Assembly: GCA_903838415.1 (NCBI GenBank)
Contig: CAILYI010000109.1
Location: 62,001 to 126,000, forward strand
DNA from: an uncultured Anaerolineae bacterium
Lineage (GTDB): Bacteria > Chloroflexota > Anaerolineae > Anaerolineales > Villigracilaceae
Length of the DNA stretch: 64,000 bases
Direction: 5' to 3'
Every line of letters starts with the position of its first letter. The first letter of the stretch is position 1. This document shows, piece by piece, positions 1 through 7,980 of the stretch. Both the position numbers and the translations under genes were made by a program. A model generated the notes under the pieces. It worked only from the letters and a program-made list of their open reading frames with translations, was not told the DNA's origin and did not search any database.

Positions 1-1668
1 GGCGGTAAACTCCGCGTCGTAGGGCAAAACCGGAGTCATAACATAGCCCTGCGGCATGGACATTGGCTGAGTAAAGGTTGAGCCATCCGCTTGCTGAATT
101 TTCAAGTTGTACGGGCCGGGGACGTTCTGATAAATCCAATGCGTGGCCTGCACGCGGCTGTGATCGCGCGTATAAATCCGGGTGAAAGCATACGCCCAGG
201 CAAACGTGGAAGCCAACACCAGGATTGCCAGCAAAGCGTACCCAACGCGGAACAAAATATGCGGCGCGGCGGGCGTCTTTTCATCCAGCGGCGCTGGTTT
301 GAGGGAACGCGGCCCGTTAAAAATGACCCACGCCGCCATCATCGCCATAAGCGGATAAATCGGCAGCTGATAGCGCATGGTGGGATTCCACTGCGTGGAT
401 TGCCAGATGAAGTAAGCCCCCGTCCAGCCCCAGAGCAGAATGTGCTCTTTCCAATCACCCTTGATGATGCGCCAACCCATATACAGGAAGCCAAGAGTCG
501 CCAGGATGCCCAGCGGCCAGCCCAGCCCCCACTCGACCAGGTTGATGCCGGAATACCAGAAGGAACGCCGCGCCCACTGCAGAGCGGGCGGAAAGTCCAC
601 GTCACCGCTGGCCTGATTACGCTGTTCCGAAATATTCGCCATCCATTTGGGATTTGGCGTCACGCCAAAGAAACCCGGTCCGCTGAAAGCGTAGGGCATA
701 AAGACGCGGAACGCCACCGCCGACATGACCGCACCAATCACCAGCAAAATGATGGCAGTTTCGAAAGACAAAACCGAGCGAGGGCGGAAATCTGTAGAGA
801 TTGACTCTGATTCACTATCGGATGCCGGAATCTCCTCAGGAGCCTGTCCTTTTCTGCGGAGATAGCGAATCGCCAAAGCTCCCGGCAGCAGCGCCGCCAG
901 AGGCGCCGCATTAATCTTGGAAGCAACCGATGCCCCCAACGCCAGGCCAAAACCGATCACATTCCAAAACAAGGCACTGCGCAAAACGGACTTCGCCAAA
1001 CCGGGCAGACTCAGCGTTTCATCCAGCGAGTCGTTTTCGCCCATCATCACTTCCACGGCAAAATAAGTTGCCAGGAACATGAAGAAATTGGCAAACATAT
1101 CCACGGTAAAGAAATGCGCTTGCTGAATCTGCATCACCGCCAGCGCGGAGAAAGCCGCCGACAGCGTGGCCACCTTGCGCCCATAGATGCGCGCCACGAT
1201 CAGGTACAGCAAAAGGAGCGAGCCCAAATCCGACAGCGCTGAGAAGACGCGTCCCACCAGCGCCACTTCGTCGTATCCGGCCCAGGTGGTCGTCTTTCCA
1301 AGCACCGCCATCAGCGGGCCGAAAAATCCGTCCGTCCCCGCCGCCTGGACATTCTTCGCCGCCCACGTCGATAAATCCGACATTGACTCAGCCGCATAGC
1401 GCACGATAATCACCGGCAAATCGCCATAGACGTAGAAAGTGTAGCCGCGATTATGCGGATTCAAGGTCGAATTGGCGGTGTCGAAATACTCCGACAGGCT
1501 GTTGACCGGCATCAGCGCCGATTCAACCATGGTCATAAAGCGTTCGTCGGGATGCAGATGCTGGCTTTGATCCCAATTCAGGCCGATAAAGCGGAAATAC
1601 ACCGCCACGACCATGATCAGCAAAAACAAGACGTCATAAATCCAAAGACGGGAGCGGGAATTTTTCAT
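1..1668 (-). CDS. GT39-family membrane glycosyltransferase, C-terminus cut by window edge
   Basis: Partial gene: 556 codons are open from ATG 1668 to the left edge with no stop seen in the parts translated. The N-terminus is one membrane segment (about residues 9-28) followed by an acidic extracytoplasmic loop with HPDER at residues 39-43, the usual position of the catalytic acidic motif in GT-C/PMT-like (GT39) enzymes that use polyprenyl-phosphate sugars. Many further hydrophobic segments follow, with a hydrophilic Ser/Glu-rich loop near residues 275-290. The start lies 1 nt after the stop of the neighbouring GT-C gene, so the two are probably translationally coupled. Likely role: adding a sugar from a lipid carrier to a surface glycan or protein at the outer face of the membrane; acceptor unknown. 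Confidence 0.8.
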   Translation of the reverse strand, partial: MKNSRSRLWIYDVLFLLIMVVAVYFRFIGLNWDQSQHLHPDERFMTMVESALMPVNSLSEYFDTANSTLNPHNRGYTFYVYGDLPVIIVRYAAESMSDLSTWAAKNVQAAGTDGFFGPLMAVLGKTTTWAGYDEVALVGRVFSALSDLGSLLLLYLIVARIYGRKVATLSAAFSALAVMQIQQAHFFTVDMFANFFMFLATYFAVEVMMGENDSLDETLSLPGLAKSVLRSALFWNVIGFGLALGASVASKINAAPLAALLPGALAIRYLRRKGQAPEEIPASDSESESISTDFRPRSVLSFETAIILLVIGAVMSAVAFRVFMPYAFSGPGFFGVTPNPKWMANISEQRNQASGDVDFPPALQWARRSFWYSGINLVEWGLGWPLGILATLGFLYMGWRIIKGDWKEHILLWGWTGAYFIWQSTQWNPTMRYQLPIYPLMAMMAAWVIFNGPRSLKPAPLDEKTPAAPHILFRVGYALLAILVLASTFAWAYAFTRIYTRDHSRVQATHWIYQNVPGPYNLKIQQADGSTFTQPMSMPQGYVMTPVLPYDAEFTA

Positions 1669-1669
1669 A

Positions 1670-3838
1670 TCAGGGGTTTACCGTTTGATTTTCAGGTACC
1701 GTAAAAATCCAGAAATTTTTACCTTCCAGCGGATTGGTGAAATGTCCCAGCATGCCAGAAGGATACAGATCGTGCAGCACTTTCAGCGTGTCTTGATCCT
1801 CTTCTTTAACGATGAACAGCTTGCTGCCAGCCAGGCTTTGCGTTTTCCACAGGTCATCCCGCCAGAGCGCAAAGTCCGTCGTCGGGTAGCCAGCCTGGAT
1901 ACCCGCCAGGCGCGTGTCCACCCAATATGGGAACGGCACCACATAGGCATTATCCGGGCTGTTTCCAGCCGCCACAAACGACCGGATCACCCGGCCAATG
2001 TCAGACGTATTCCAGGCGCCCTTCAAAAACTGCGTGGAAAAATCATTAAATACCAGATTGTAGTTCTGGAAAGTGGAGATCGTTAAAAGGACGATGACAG
2101 CGCCTGTAGCGAGTCCGCGTCGTTGAGTGACACCCTTCACGCCCCGCAAACCGACATACAAACCATCCAGTGCCATCCCAGCGATGACGAACACCACCAC
2201 CGCGGCAGCACCCGTCCGATTAAGCGACGGATTCTCCCCTGGAAAAGCCAGAGACAGAATTGACGGCATCAACAACATCGGAACCGCCAGCACCAGGAAC
2301 AGGTCAAGCCAATCCCGTTTTCGTAAATAGCGCAAAATCAGGAATAAAAATCCAAATACAAACAACACGCCGCCCACAACATCCAACGCCGGACGATGCG
2401 GGATGGAATGGACCCAGATTTCGCCGTCATCATAATTGAACATGGTCATCGCGTTGAATGAATTGCTCATAAAAATCTGCCAGGCCGGAGCTGGGAGGGG
2501 TTGCTCCTCGCCGGTCAGGCGCGTCAGGGCGCGATAAGAAAACATTTCCGGGTTTTCGATGGCGTAGCGCAGCAGCGGCAAAAAGACCAGGAAGGAAGCC
2601 AGCACCAAAATGGAAAACATCACCAGCGTCTGTTTGCGCTTGCCAACGGCGGGCCGGTGCAGCAAATACAAACCGACCGCCAGCACCACCACAAACGGCA
2701 CAAAGCGGAAGGGACTGTAACCATGCAGACCCAATCCGAGAAACAAGCCCGAAAGGATGAAATCATTGCGATTCTGACGCCGCAAGCCGCGGATGAGATA
2801 ATACAAAGTCGGCGCGGCAAAAGCCGGGTAAAGCGGAAAACGCAGCCCGATGCGGCTGATCGTATTCAGCCAGTACGAAATCCCCGCCAGGAAGAACGCG
2901 AACAGCGCCACGCGCTTTCCGCCAACTTCCTTGCCCAGCAGGTAAATATACGGCAGGGTGAACAAGCCAATCAGCACCGTGCCGATTTTTAACGAAATAA
3001 ACGTCAGGCCGGTGCCCAACAGCCAGGCCAGCAATGCCGTCCAGTAAAACTGGATAAATTCGCGGCCGGTGTTATTGGGAAAGAAAATATGCGTCTGCCC
3101 CATGGTGATGTCGTACACGTCCAACAGTTTTTCGGCGTGATCGCTGAAAGGTTCGCCGGGAATCCCGTCGAGGCGGTAAAAGCGGAAGAACAGGATGAGC
3201 GCGGTAATCGCTACCAGCAGCACCGCCCATCGCGTGATGGAGACCTGCCACGGGTCTTGTTTGAAAAAATCCACCAGCTTTTGGATGAAAGCGGGCTTTT
3301 CCGGGTCGCTCAGCCACAATCCACGCGTGAAAAGCGCCAGCGACGCCAGCCACAGGCTGACATTCAGCCAGTTGAACAGGTTGTTTGTGAACAGGATGAA
3401 CGCCGCAAGCGCCAGGAAAATAGATGAGATCAGCAGGTTGCGATGAAAAAACTGGGGGTCGGTTTGCGTCTCGGATTCAGGCAGAGCGGGAAGCGCAAAC
3501 TCATTGATAAAGGTAGCCCATCCCAGGAAAAACACGGCGAAAACATACAACCCCACGGCCATCGGGATGGAATCAACCGGCGGTTCGAGGGTACGCTGCG
3601 CAATCAAGGCCAGCACGAGCGCCAGAAAAGTTCGCCAGGGAACGTTGACCGGCAGGCGCAGCTTGATGGTAATCTCGCGCACACCATCTTCGCCTTGTGT
3701 TGAAACCTGGACAACGTCGCCAACCCCGCCCTGATTCTGATTTTCAGGACCGGGGGTCTCTCGCGGGATTTCGATTTTTTCCTTCTGCCAGGGATTAAGT
3801 CTGGATTTCAGGTAATCAAGAATGCTGGGTTCTTTCAT
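1670..3838 (-). CDS. GT-C/GT39-like polytopic membrane protein
   Basis: 722-residue membrane protein. A soluble N-terminal part of about 75 residues (charged, ending in a beta-rich stretch) precedes about a dozen hydrophobic segments. Near residues 230-245 the loop GEPFSDHAEK carries acidic residues where GT-C enzymes place their catalytic Asp/Glu. The C-terminal 150 residues form a soluble extracytoplasmic domain with YVVPFPYWVDTR, as in many GT39-like proteins. The start (ATG 3838) has a GGGAGAG ribosome-binding site about 9 nt upstream. It sits between a methyltransferase and a second GT39 gene in one minus-strand run, which points to surface glycan assembly. Donor and acceptor cannot be inferred. 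Confidence 0.75.
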   Translation of the reverse strand: MKEPSILDYLKSRLNPWQKEKIEIPRETPGPENQNQGGVGDVVQVSTQGEDGVREITIKLRLPVNVPWRTFLALVLALIAQRTLEPPVDSIPMAVGLYVFAVFFLGWATFINEFALPALPESETQTDPQFFHRNLLISSIFLALAAFILFTNNLFNWLNVSLWLASLALFTRGLWLSDPEKPAFIQKLVDFFKQDPWQVSITRWAVLLVAITALILFFRFYRLDGIPGEPFSDHAEKLLDVYDITMGQTHIFFPNNTGREFIQFYWTALLAWLLGTGLTFISLKIGTVLIGLFTLPYIYLLGKEVGGKRVALFAFFLAGISYWLNTISRIGLRFPLYPAFAAPTLYYLIRGLRRQNRNDFILSGLFLGLGLHGYSPFRFVPFVVVLAVGLYLLHRPAVGKRKQTLVMFSILVLASFLVFLPLLRYAIENPEMFSYRALTRLTGEEQPLPAPAWQIFMSNSFNAMTMFNYDDGEIWVHSIPHRPALDVVGGVLFVFGFLFLILRYLRKRDWLDLFLVLAVPMLLMPSILSLAFPGENPSLNRTGAAAVVVFVIAGMALDGLYVGLRGVKGVTQRRGLATGAVIVLLTISTFQNYNLVFNDFSTQFLKGAWNTSDIGRVIRSFVAAGNSPDNAYVVPFPYWVDTRLAGIQAGYPTTDFALWRDDLWKTQSLAGSKLFIVKEEDQDTLKVLHDLYPSGMLGHFTNPLEGKNFWIFTVPENQTVNP

Positions 3839-3883
3839 GCGCGCAATTCTCTCCCAATGAATTCAGATGATTAAGTTCTTCGG

Positions 3884-4702
3884 TCAAACCCGTCGGGTAA
3901 CATAGAAAGTATAGGCGCCTTTTTCCTGCGGAACGGGTTCGTCATAATACTTGCGCAGGAAGGCCATGGTCAGCTCAAAATTCCAGCGCGCCGAGGTGAG
4001 GTGCCATTTACGGGTGAAGAAATGAATGATCAGCGAGGGCAGGCCAAAATAATGGCCCCATTCGAGCGTGGCCAGCGCGGCAGGCGAGAAATAATGCCAG
4101 TATTTTTCCACCTTGAAACCGGCCGCAGCAAGCCGCTTTGTCCATTGTTCGGCGTCTTCACAGGTTTCGTGCCGGGAAATTTTATTAAAGAAGGCGCGAT
4201 AGGCGCGGGCCTGGGATTTCAGGCCAATTGCATCGAAAAAGCGCGCCACCGACAGATTCGGTAAAAAATTATGGTTGGGCACACAAAAAACGAAAGTGGC
4301 GTCGGGTTTGAGCACGCGCGCCGTTTCGACGAGCACCGCATCCAGGTGGGGAATATGCTCCAGCACGGAATTGCTCAAAGCGCTGGCGAAATAGGCGTCG
4401 GGATAGGGCATATCCGCGCCGTCAGCTTCGGTGAGCACATCATAAACATGGCGCGTCCCGGCTTCACGGATGGGTCCGGTCCAGGGATCGAGACCCACTT
4501 CCAGCTTGCGATCAAAGGTCAATTGGGCAAAATGCCCGTCGCCACAACCCACATCCAGCGTTGGCGAGGGCAGGTCAATATCCTGATAAAAACGCGATTC
4601 GACTGCTCGCAGAAAAGCGCGGAAATATGGCAGGTCGCGTGTATGCAGAAAAAGAAAATCTTTTGATTTTTGAGTTTTCGTTAAAGCCGGACGATTTTCC
4701 AT
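3884..4702 (-). CDS. Class I SAM-dependent methyltransferase
   Basis: 272 residues. Motif I LDVGCGDGHFAQ (about residues 49-60) forms the S-adenosylmethionine-binding loop; motif II-like VGLDPW and a motif IV-like region NSVLEHIPHLDAVL follow, then the motif typical of UbiE/Methyltransf_11 proteins (ETARVLKPDATFVFCVP). The C-terminal third is specific to this protein, perhaps for substrate. The start ATG 4702 is 3 nt after the stop of the GT4 gene, so translation is coupled. By context the substrate is probably a sugar or lipid-linked glycan, but that is inference. Confidence 0.8.
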   Translation of the reverse strand: MENRPALTKTQKSKDFLFLHTRDLPYFRAFLRAVESRFYQDIDLPSPTLDVGCGDGHFAQLTFDRKLEVGLDPWTGPIREAGTRHVYDVLTEADGADMPYPDAYFASALSNSVLEHIPHLDAVLVETARVLKPDATFVFCVPNHNFLPNLSVARFFDAIGLKSQARAYRAFFNKISRHETCEDAEQWTKRLAAAGFKVEKYWHYFSPAALATLEWGHYFGLPSLIIHFFTRKWHLTSARWNFELTMAFLRKYYDEPVPQEKGAYTFYVTRRV

Positions 4703-4705
4703 CGA

Positions 4706-5863
4706 TTATTTTCCCATCAATTTTGCGAACAATTTCTCATATTCCGCCGCCACACTATCTGGATCGTACGCGCGGGCAATTTCTGCCGGGTCGCGGCGAT
4801 ATTTTTGCGGTTCCGCCAGGATTTCGAGGATGGCGCCAGCCAGGGCATTGGCGTCACCAATCGGCGTCACCTGGCCCATACCGGTCATCTGGACCGGGCG
4901 GCGGACTCCCGGTAAAGCGGAGGCGGCGCACGGGACGTTATTCAGCATCGCTTCGATCTGCACCAGTCCAAACGCTTCGGTAGAATTCAGGCTGGAAACG
5001 ACCAACACATCCAGGTTTGGATAGTAAGCCGCCATCTGGGCCGGATTCTGGTTGCCGAGGAAAACCCAGTTCCCGCTCTGCTCATACTGACGGATGGTAG
5101 GCGCGAGCCGCTCGAAATAGGCCTGCTCACCCATCACGTTCAGATGTTGTCCGGCAAACAGCACCTGCGCGTTGGGATATTTTTCCAGGATTTTGGGCAT
5201 GGCCGCCAGCAGAATTTCCACGCCTTTTTCGGACGCGAAACGCGTCGCCATGCCGATCACCGGTCGACGGGTGCCGGTTTGGTACTTCTCCGCCAAAGCC
5301 TGGATGGCGCCTGGTTGAGCGGCAGGCAGCTGCACCGGCGGCAGGATGGGAGTCAGTTTCTCTTTATAGCGGGAAAGAAAAGGCGAATGATCAGCGTAAT
5401 CCTGGGTATAGGTGACAATGTGATTCGACAACAACGCCGCCATCGTATTCTGAAAATCGACCACCGTATTCACCAACCGGTTAAACAATCCCTTGGGCAG
5501 GAATAAATCACAATGGTAGGTCAGAATCGAGACACGTCCAAGCAGGCGGGCGCGCGCGGCAAAACCGGGAGCGTCAAACTGCGGTAGATGCAGTTGCACA
5601 ACGTCATTTTCAGCGACATACTTCCAGGCCAGCCAGCCAAAAGTGGGCATGATGACGCCTTTGCTGATGCGCAGCGCCACCGGCGCCCGCACAATCCGCA
5701 CGCCATTGCGAATTTCTTCAGCAGGCGTGGACGGATCGAAATGCGAGGTCAGCACAGTGACTTGATGCCCGCGCCGGGCAAAAGCCTCGGCCAGGCGCTC
5801 AGCATAAATCGTCAAACCGGAAGTGTGCGGCCTGTAATAGGTCAGGACGGTAAGAATACGCAT
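4706..5863 (-). CDS. GT4-family glycosyltransferase (GT-B fold)
   Basis: 385 residues with the GT-B layout: N-terminal acceptor domain (HTSGLTIYAERLAEAFARRG near residues 13-32) and C-terminal donor domain with GMATRFASEKGVEILL and the EX7E nucleotide-sugar motif EAFGLVQIE. No membrane segment, so it acts at the cytoplasmic face. Retaining transfer of a sugar from a nucleotide donor is typical of the family; the sugar is unknown. The gene follows the epimerase gene by 18 nt and is followed by the methyltransferase after 3 nt, all in the same run. No clear Shine-Dalgarno sequence precedes the ATG. Confidence 0.85.
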   Translation of the reverse strand: MRILTVLTYYRPHTSGLTIYAERLAEAFARRGHQVTVLTSHFDPSTPAEEIRNGVRIVRAPVALRISKGVIMPTFGWLAWKYVAENDVVQLHLPQFDAPGFAARARLLGRVSILTYHCDLFLPKGLFNRLVNTVVDFQNTMAALLSNHIVTYTQDYADHSPFLSRYKEKLTPILPPVQLPAAQPGAIQALAEKYQTGTRRPVIGMATRFASEKGVEILLAAMPKILEKYPNAQVLFAGQHLNVMGEQAYFERLAPTIRQYEQSGNWVFLGNQNPAQMAAYYPNLDVLVVSSLNSTEAFGLVQIEAMLNNVPCAASALPGVRRPVQMTGMGQVTPIGDANALAGAILEILAEPQKYRRDPAEIARAYDPDSVAAEYEKLFAKLMGK

Positions 5864-5881
5864 GAACGAGTCCGGAAATAA

Positions 5882-6907
5882 TTAGAATAAATTACGATTT
5901 TTGTTCACCCAGTCAAACAACTGCGCCACACCTTTTTCCACGTCATATTGCGGTTTCCAGCCCAGCATCTTCTCCGCTTTGCGAATATCGGCCACAAAAA
6001 CCTTCTGATCGCCAGGACGCCAATCGCCACGTACGACAGGAATCGGCTTTCCGAGCAGCTTTTCAAGGCGCGGACCAAATTCCGTCCAAATCGACATGGT
6101 GTTTTCGGGGCCGCCGCCCAGGTTGAAGACTTCGCCCTTTACTTGATCGATATTTTTAATGACGGCTTCATACGCATCGATCAAATCATAAACATGCAGC
6201 AAGTCGCGGATCTGCTTCCCATCGCCATAAATGCTGATCTGACGGCCTGTCACGGCGGCAATCGCCATCCAGGCCACCCAGCCTTGATCCTCCACGCCAA
6301 ATTGGCGCGGGCCGTAGATGCAGGACTGACGCAAAACCACCGAGCGCAAATCGTAAATTCGGGCATAATCGCGGACATATTGATCTCCAGCGCCTTTGGA
6401 ACAGCCATAGGGCGAGTGGAAGTCAAGCGGCTGGGTTTCCGGCGCGCCAAAAGGCAGATTCTCGTACTGCCAGCGGCTGTCCGTTTCGACAACATGAACG
6501 TCTTCCATGCCACCGTACACTTTATTGGTGGAAGAATACAGGAAAATGGGATTTCTCTCGTTGAGCCGCGCTGCTTCGAGCACGTTGAACGTGCCAAGAG
6601 CGTTAATCTCAAAGTCTTCACGTGGCTTGACAACGGAAGTCGTCACCGCCACCTGTCCCGCCAGATGGACGATAATATCCGCTTCGCGGGCAGAAACTGT
6701 CAGCTGGGCCGCATCCCGCACATCCCCCACCACCAGCGAGAAGGCTTTCTCTCCAAATTTTTCCTGCAGCCATTTCAAATTACGCGGAGCGCCTGCGCGC
6801 GACAGGTTATCGTAAACGGTCACTTTTTCGCCGCGTTCAAGCAGGCGATAGACAAAATTAGAACCGATGAACCCGGCGCCGCCGGTGACAAAGTACTGTC
6901 GGGACAT
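5882..6907 (-). CDS. NAD-dependent sugar epimerase, CDP-paratose 2-epimerase-like
   Basis: 341-residue extended short-chain dehydrogenase. The Rossmann motif GGAGFIGSN is at residues 8-16 and the catalytic YxxxK is in SPYGCSKGAGDQY. The context NLSRAGAPRNLKWL after strand 2 and SCIYGPRQFGVEDQGWVAWM resemble CDP-paratose (tyvelose) 2-epimerases more than UDP-glucose 4-epimerases. It would supply an activated deoxysugar to the glycosyltransferases next to it. An AGGAG ribosome-binding site lies within the last codons of the upstream membrane-protein gene, whose stop is 2 nt before this ATG. The substrate is inferred from motif similarity only. Confidence 0.75.
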   Translation of the reverse strand: MSRQYFVTGGAGFIGSNFVYRLLERGEKVTVYDNLSRAGAPRNLKWLQEKFGEKAFSLVVGDVRDAAQLTVSAREADIIVHLAGQVAVTTSVVKPREDFEINALGTFNVLEAARLNERNPIFLYSSTNKVYGGMEDVHVVETDSRWQYENLPFGAPETQPLDFHSPYGCSKGAGDQYVRDYARIYDLRSVVLRQSCIYGPRQFGVEDQGWVAWMAIAAVTGRQISIYGDGKQIRDLLHVYDLIDAYEAVIKNIDQVKGEVFNLGGGPENTMSIWTEFGPRLEKLLGKPIPVVRGDWRPGDQKVFVADIRKAEKMLGWKPQYDVEKGVAQLFDWVNKNRNLF

Positions 6908-6909
6908 AC

Positions 6910-7932
6910 CTACTCCTGTCGAGAATCAAACGCGTCTGGACGCGCCTGGAATTTCATCAATTGTTGATAAATGCCTGAAATCGTCTGCCCCTCACGAGAC
7001 AGGCCGTACAGGCCGAAAATTCCGCTGTAAAGATAGTTGAGCAGGCGGCTGGTCAGCGCCACCGCCAAGGCAGTGGATTGGTTCCCCGAGAGCAGGGTCA
7101 GGGCGCCGCCCATGGCGCCTTCCAAAGTGCCCACGCCGCCAGGCAGAGACGGGATTGCGCCACCAAAAGCGGCCGCGCCGAGCACAAACATGCCCCAAAT
7201 CATCGTCGCTTGCGGGAAAAATGCGCGCGTTATCAGATAATATTGGATGATTGCCATGCCCCAGTTCAGAGTCATCAGCAAAAAAAAGCGGGCAAACAGC
7301 CCGGGGTCAGTCAACACTTCCAGGCCGGTGAAAAATGCTTCGAGGAAGCTGCCGCCAGTTTTTTGTAAAACCGGCCAGCGTTTGCTCAGCCCATGGAAAA
7401 TATCCAGCGCCCACTGACGGTTGCGAGCCAGCAGGTACATCGCCACCAATCCGGCCAGCACCACGCCGCCGACGATAAAACCAATCCGCCCGGCGCCGCT
7501 TGCGCCGACTACAAAAGGCACCGCCGCGACAAAAATCGCCGCCGAAAACGCCAGGTCGGTAACACGCTCAATGATGATCGTGGGCAGAATTTCGACAAAT
7601 GTCAGCTCGGTCTTGCGGCTCAAGAGAAAAGCGCGTCCAATTTCCCCCAGGCGAAATGGCAGAAAATTGTTGAGCAGGTAACCTTCCATCAGAGTCAGGA
7701 AAACATCCCGGTACGAGGCGCGATTCCGCAGCAGCGTGCGCCAGACCAGGCCACGCACCATCAACCAGGCAATCCCCAATCCCGGGACAGCCAGCAAAAT
7801 ACGATAATCTGCCGCTTGAATGGCCGCCAGCATGGCCTTCAAATCAACAAATTTCAGGATGACAACCACCAGAATCACACTGATGATTAATCCCGGGATC
7901 ATGCGACGCAGGTCTTTAAGAGTTTGATTCAT
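6910..7932 (-). CDS. LPG-synthase-TM / YbhN-type flippase-like membrane protein
   Basis: 340 residues with about eight membrane segments and the family signature NNFLPFRLGEIGRAFLLSRK (about residues 88-107) followed by a glutamate/arginine motif IIERVTD. This is the lysylphosphatidylglycerol synthetase TM region (UPF0104) found without the catalytic domain; members are thought to act on membrane lipids or lipid-linked sugars. It lies 48 nt after lepA and 2 nt before the epimerase gene, at the head of the glycan block, which fits a role with lipid-linked saccharides. The exact activity is unknown for most members. Confidence 0.75.
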   Translation of the reverse strand: MNQTLKDLRRMIPGLIISVILVVVILKFVDLKAMLAAIQAADYRILLAVPGLGIAWLMVRGLVWRTLLRNRASYRDVFLTLMEGYLLNNFLPFRLGEIGRAFLLSRKTELTFVEILPTIIIERVTDLAFSAAIFVAAVPFVVGASGAGRIGFIVGGVVLAGLVAMYLLARNRQWALDIFHGLSKRWPVLQKTGGSFLEAFFTGLEVLTDPGLFARFFLLMTLNWGMAIIQYYLITRAFFPQATMIWGMFVLGAAAFGGAIPSLPGGVGTLEGAMGGALTLLSGNQSTALAVALTSRLLNYLYSGIFGLYGLSREGQTISGIYQQLMKFQARPDAFDSRQE

Positions 7933-7946
7933 AGGTTTTTTATTGA

Positions 7947-7975
7947 CAGGGGCAGGTTTGTGGCACCCGCCCCTG
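7947..7975. repeat. Palindromic spacer element between lepA and the next gene
   Basis: CAGGGGCAGGT / ACCCGCCCCTG form an 11-bp stem with one A/C mismatch and a 7-nt loop. It lies in the 48-nt spacer between two minus-strand genes. No T-run follows on the minus strand, so it is not a standard intrinsic terminator. It resembles the GC-rich palindromes at 19738 and 56994 in style, not in sequence. Confidence 0.6.
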
Positions 7976-7980
7976 CAAGA

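Noticed and set aside
1-1668. Frameshifted or broken gene at the left edge
   Set aside because: The minus-strand frame from ATG 1668 is open to position 1 in the same phase, so it is a partial intact gene cut by the window.
5948-6967. Plus-strand frame of 339 codons opposite the epimerase gene
   Set aside because: Shadow of a gene with clear Rossmann and YxxxK motifs on the other strand.
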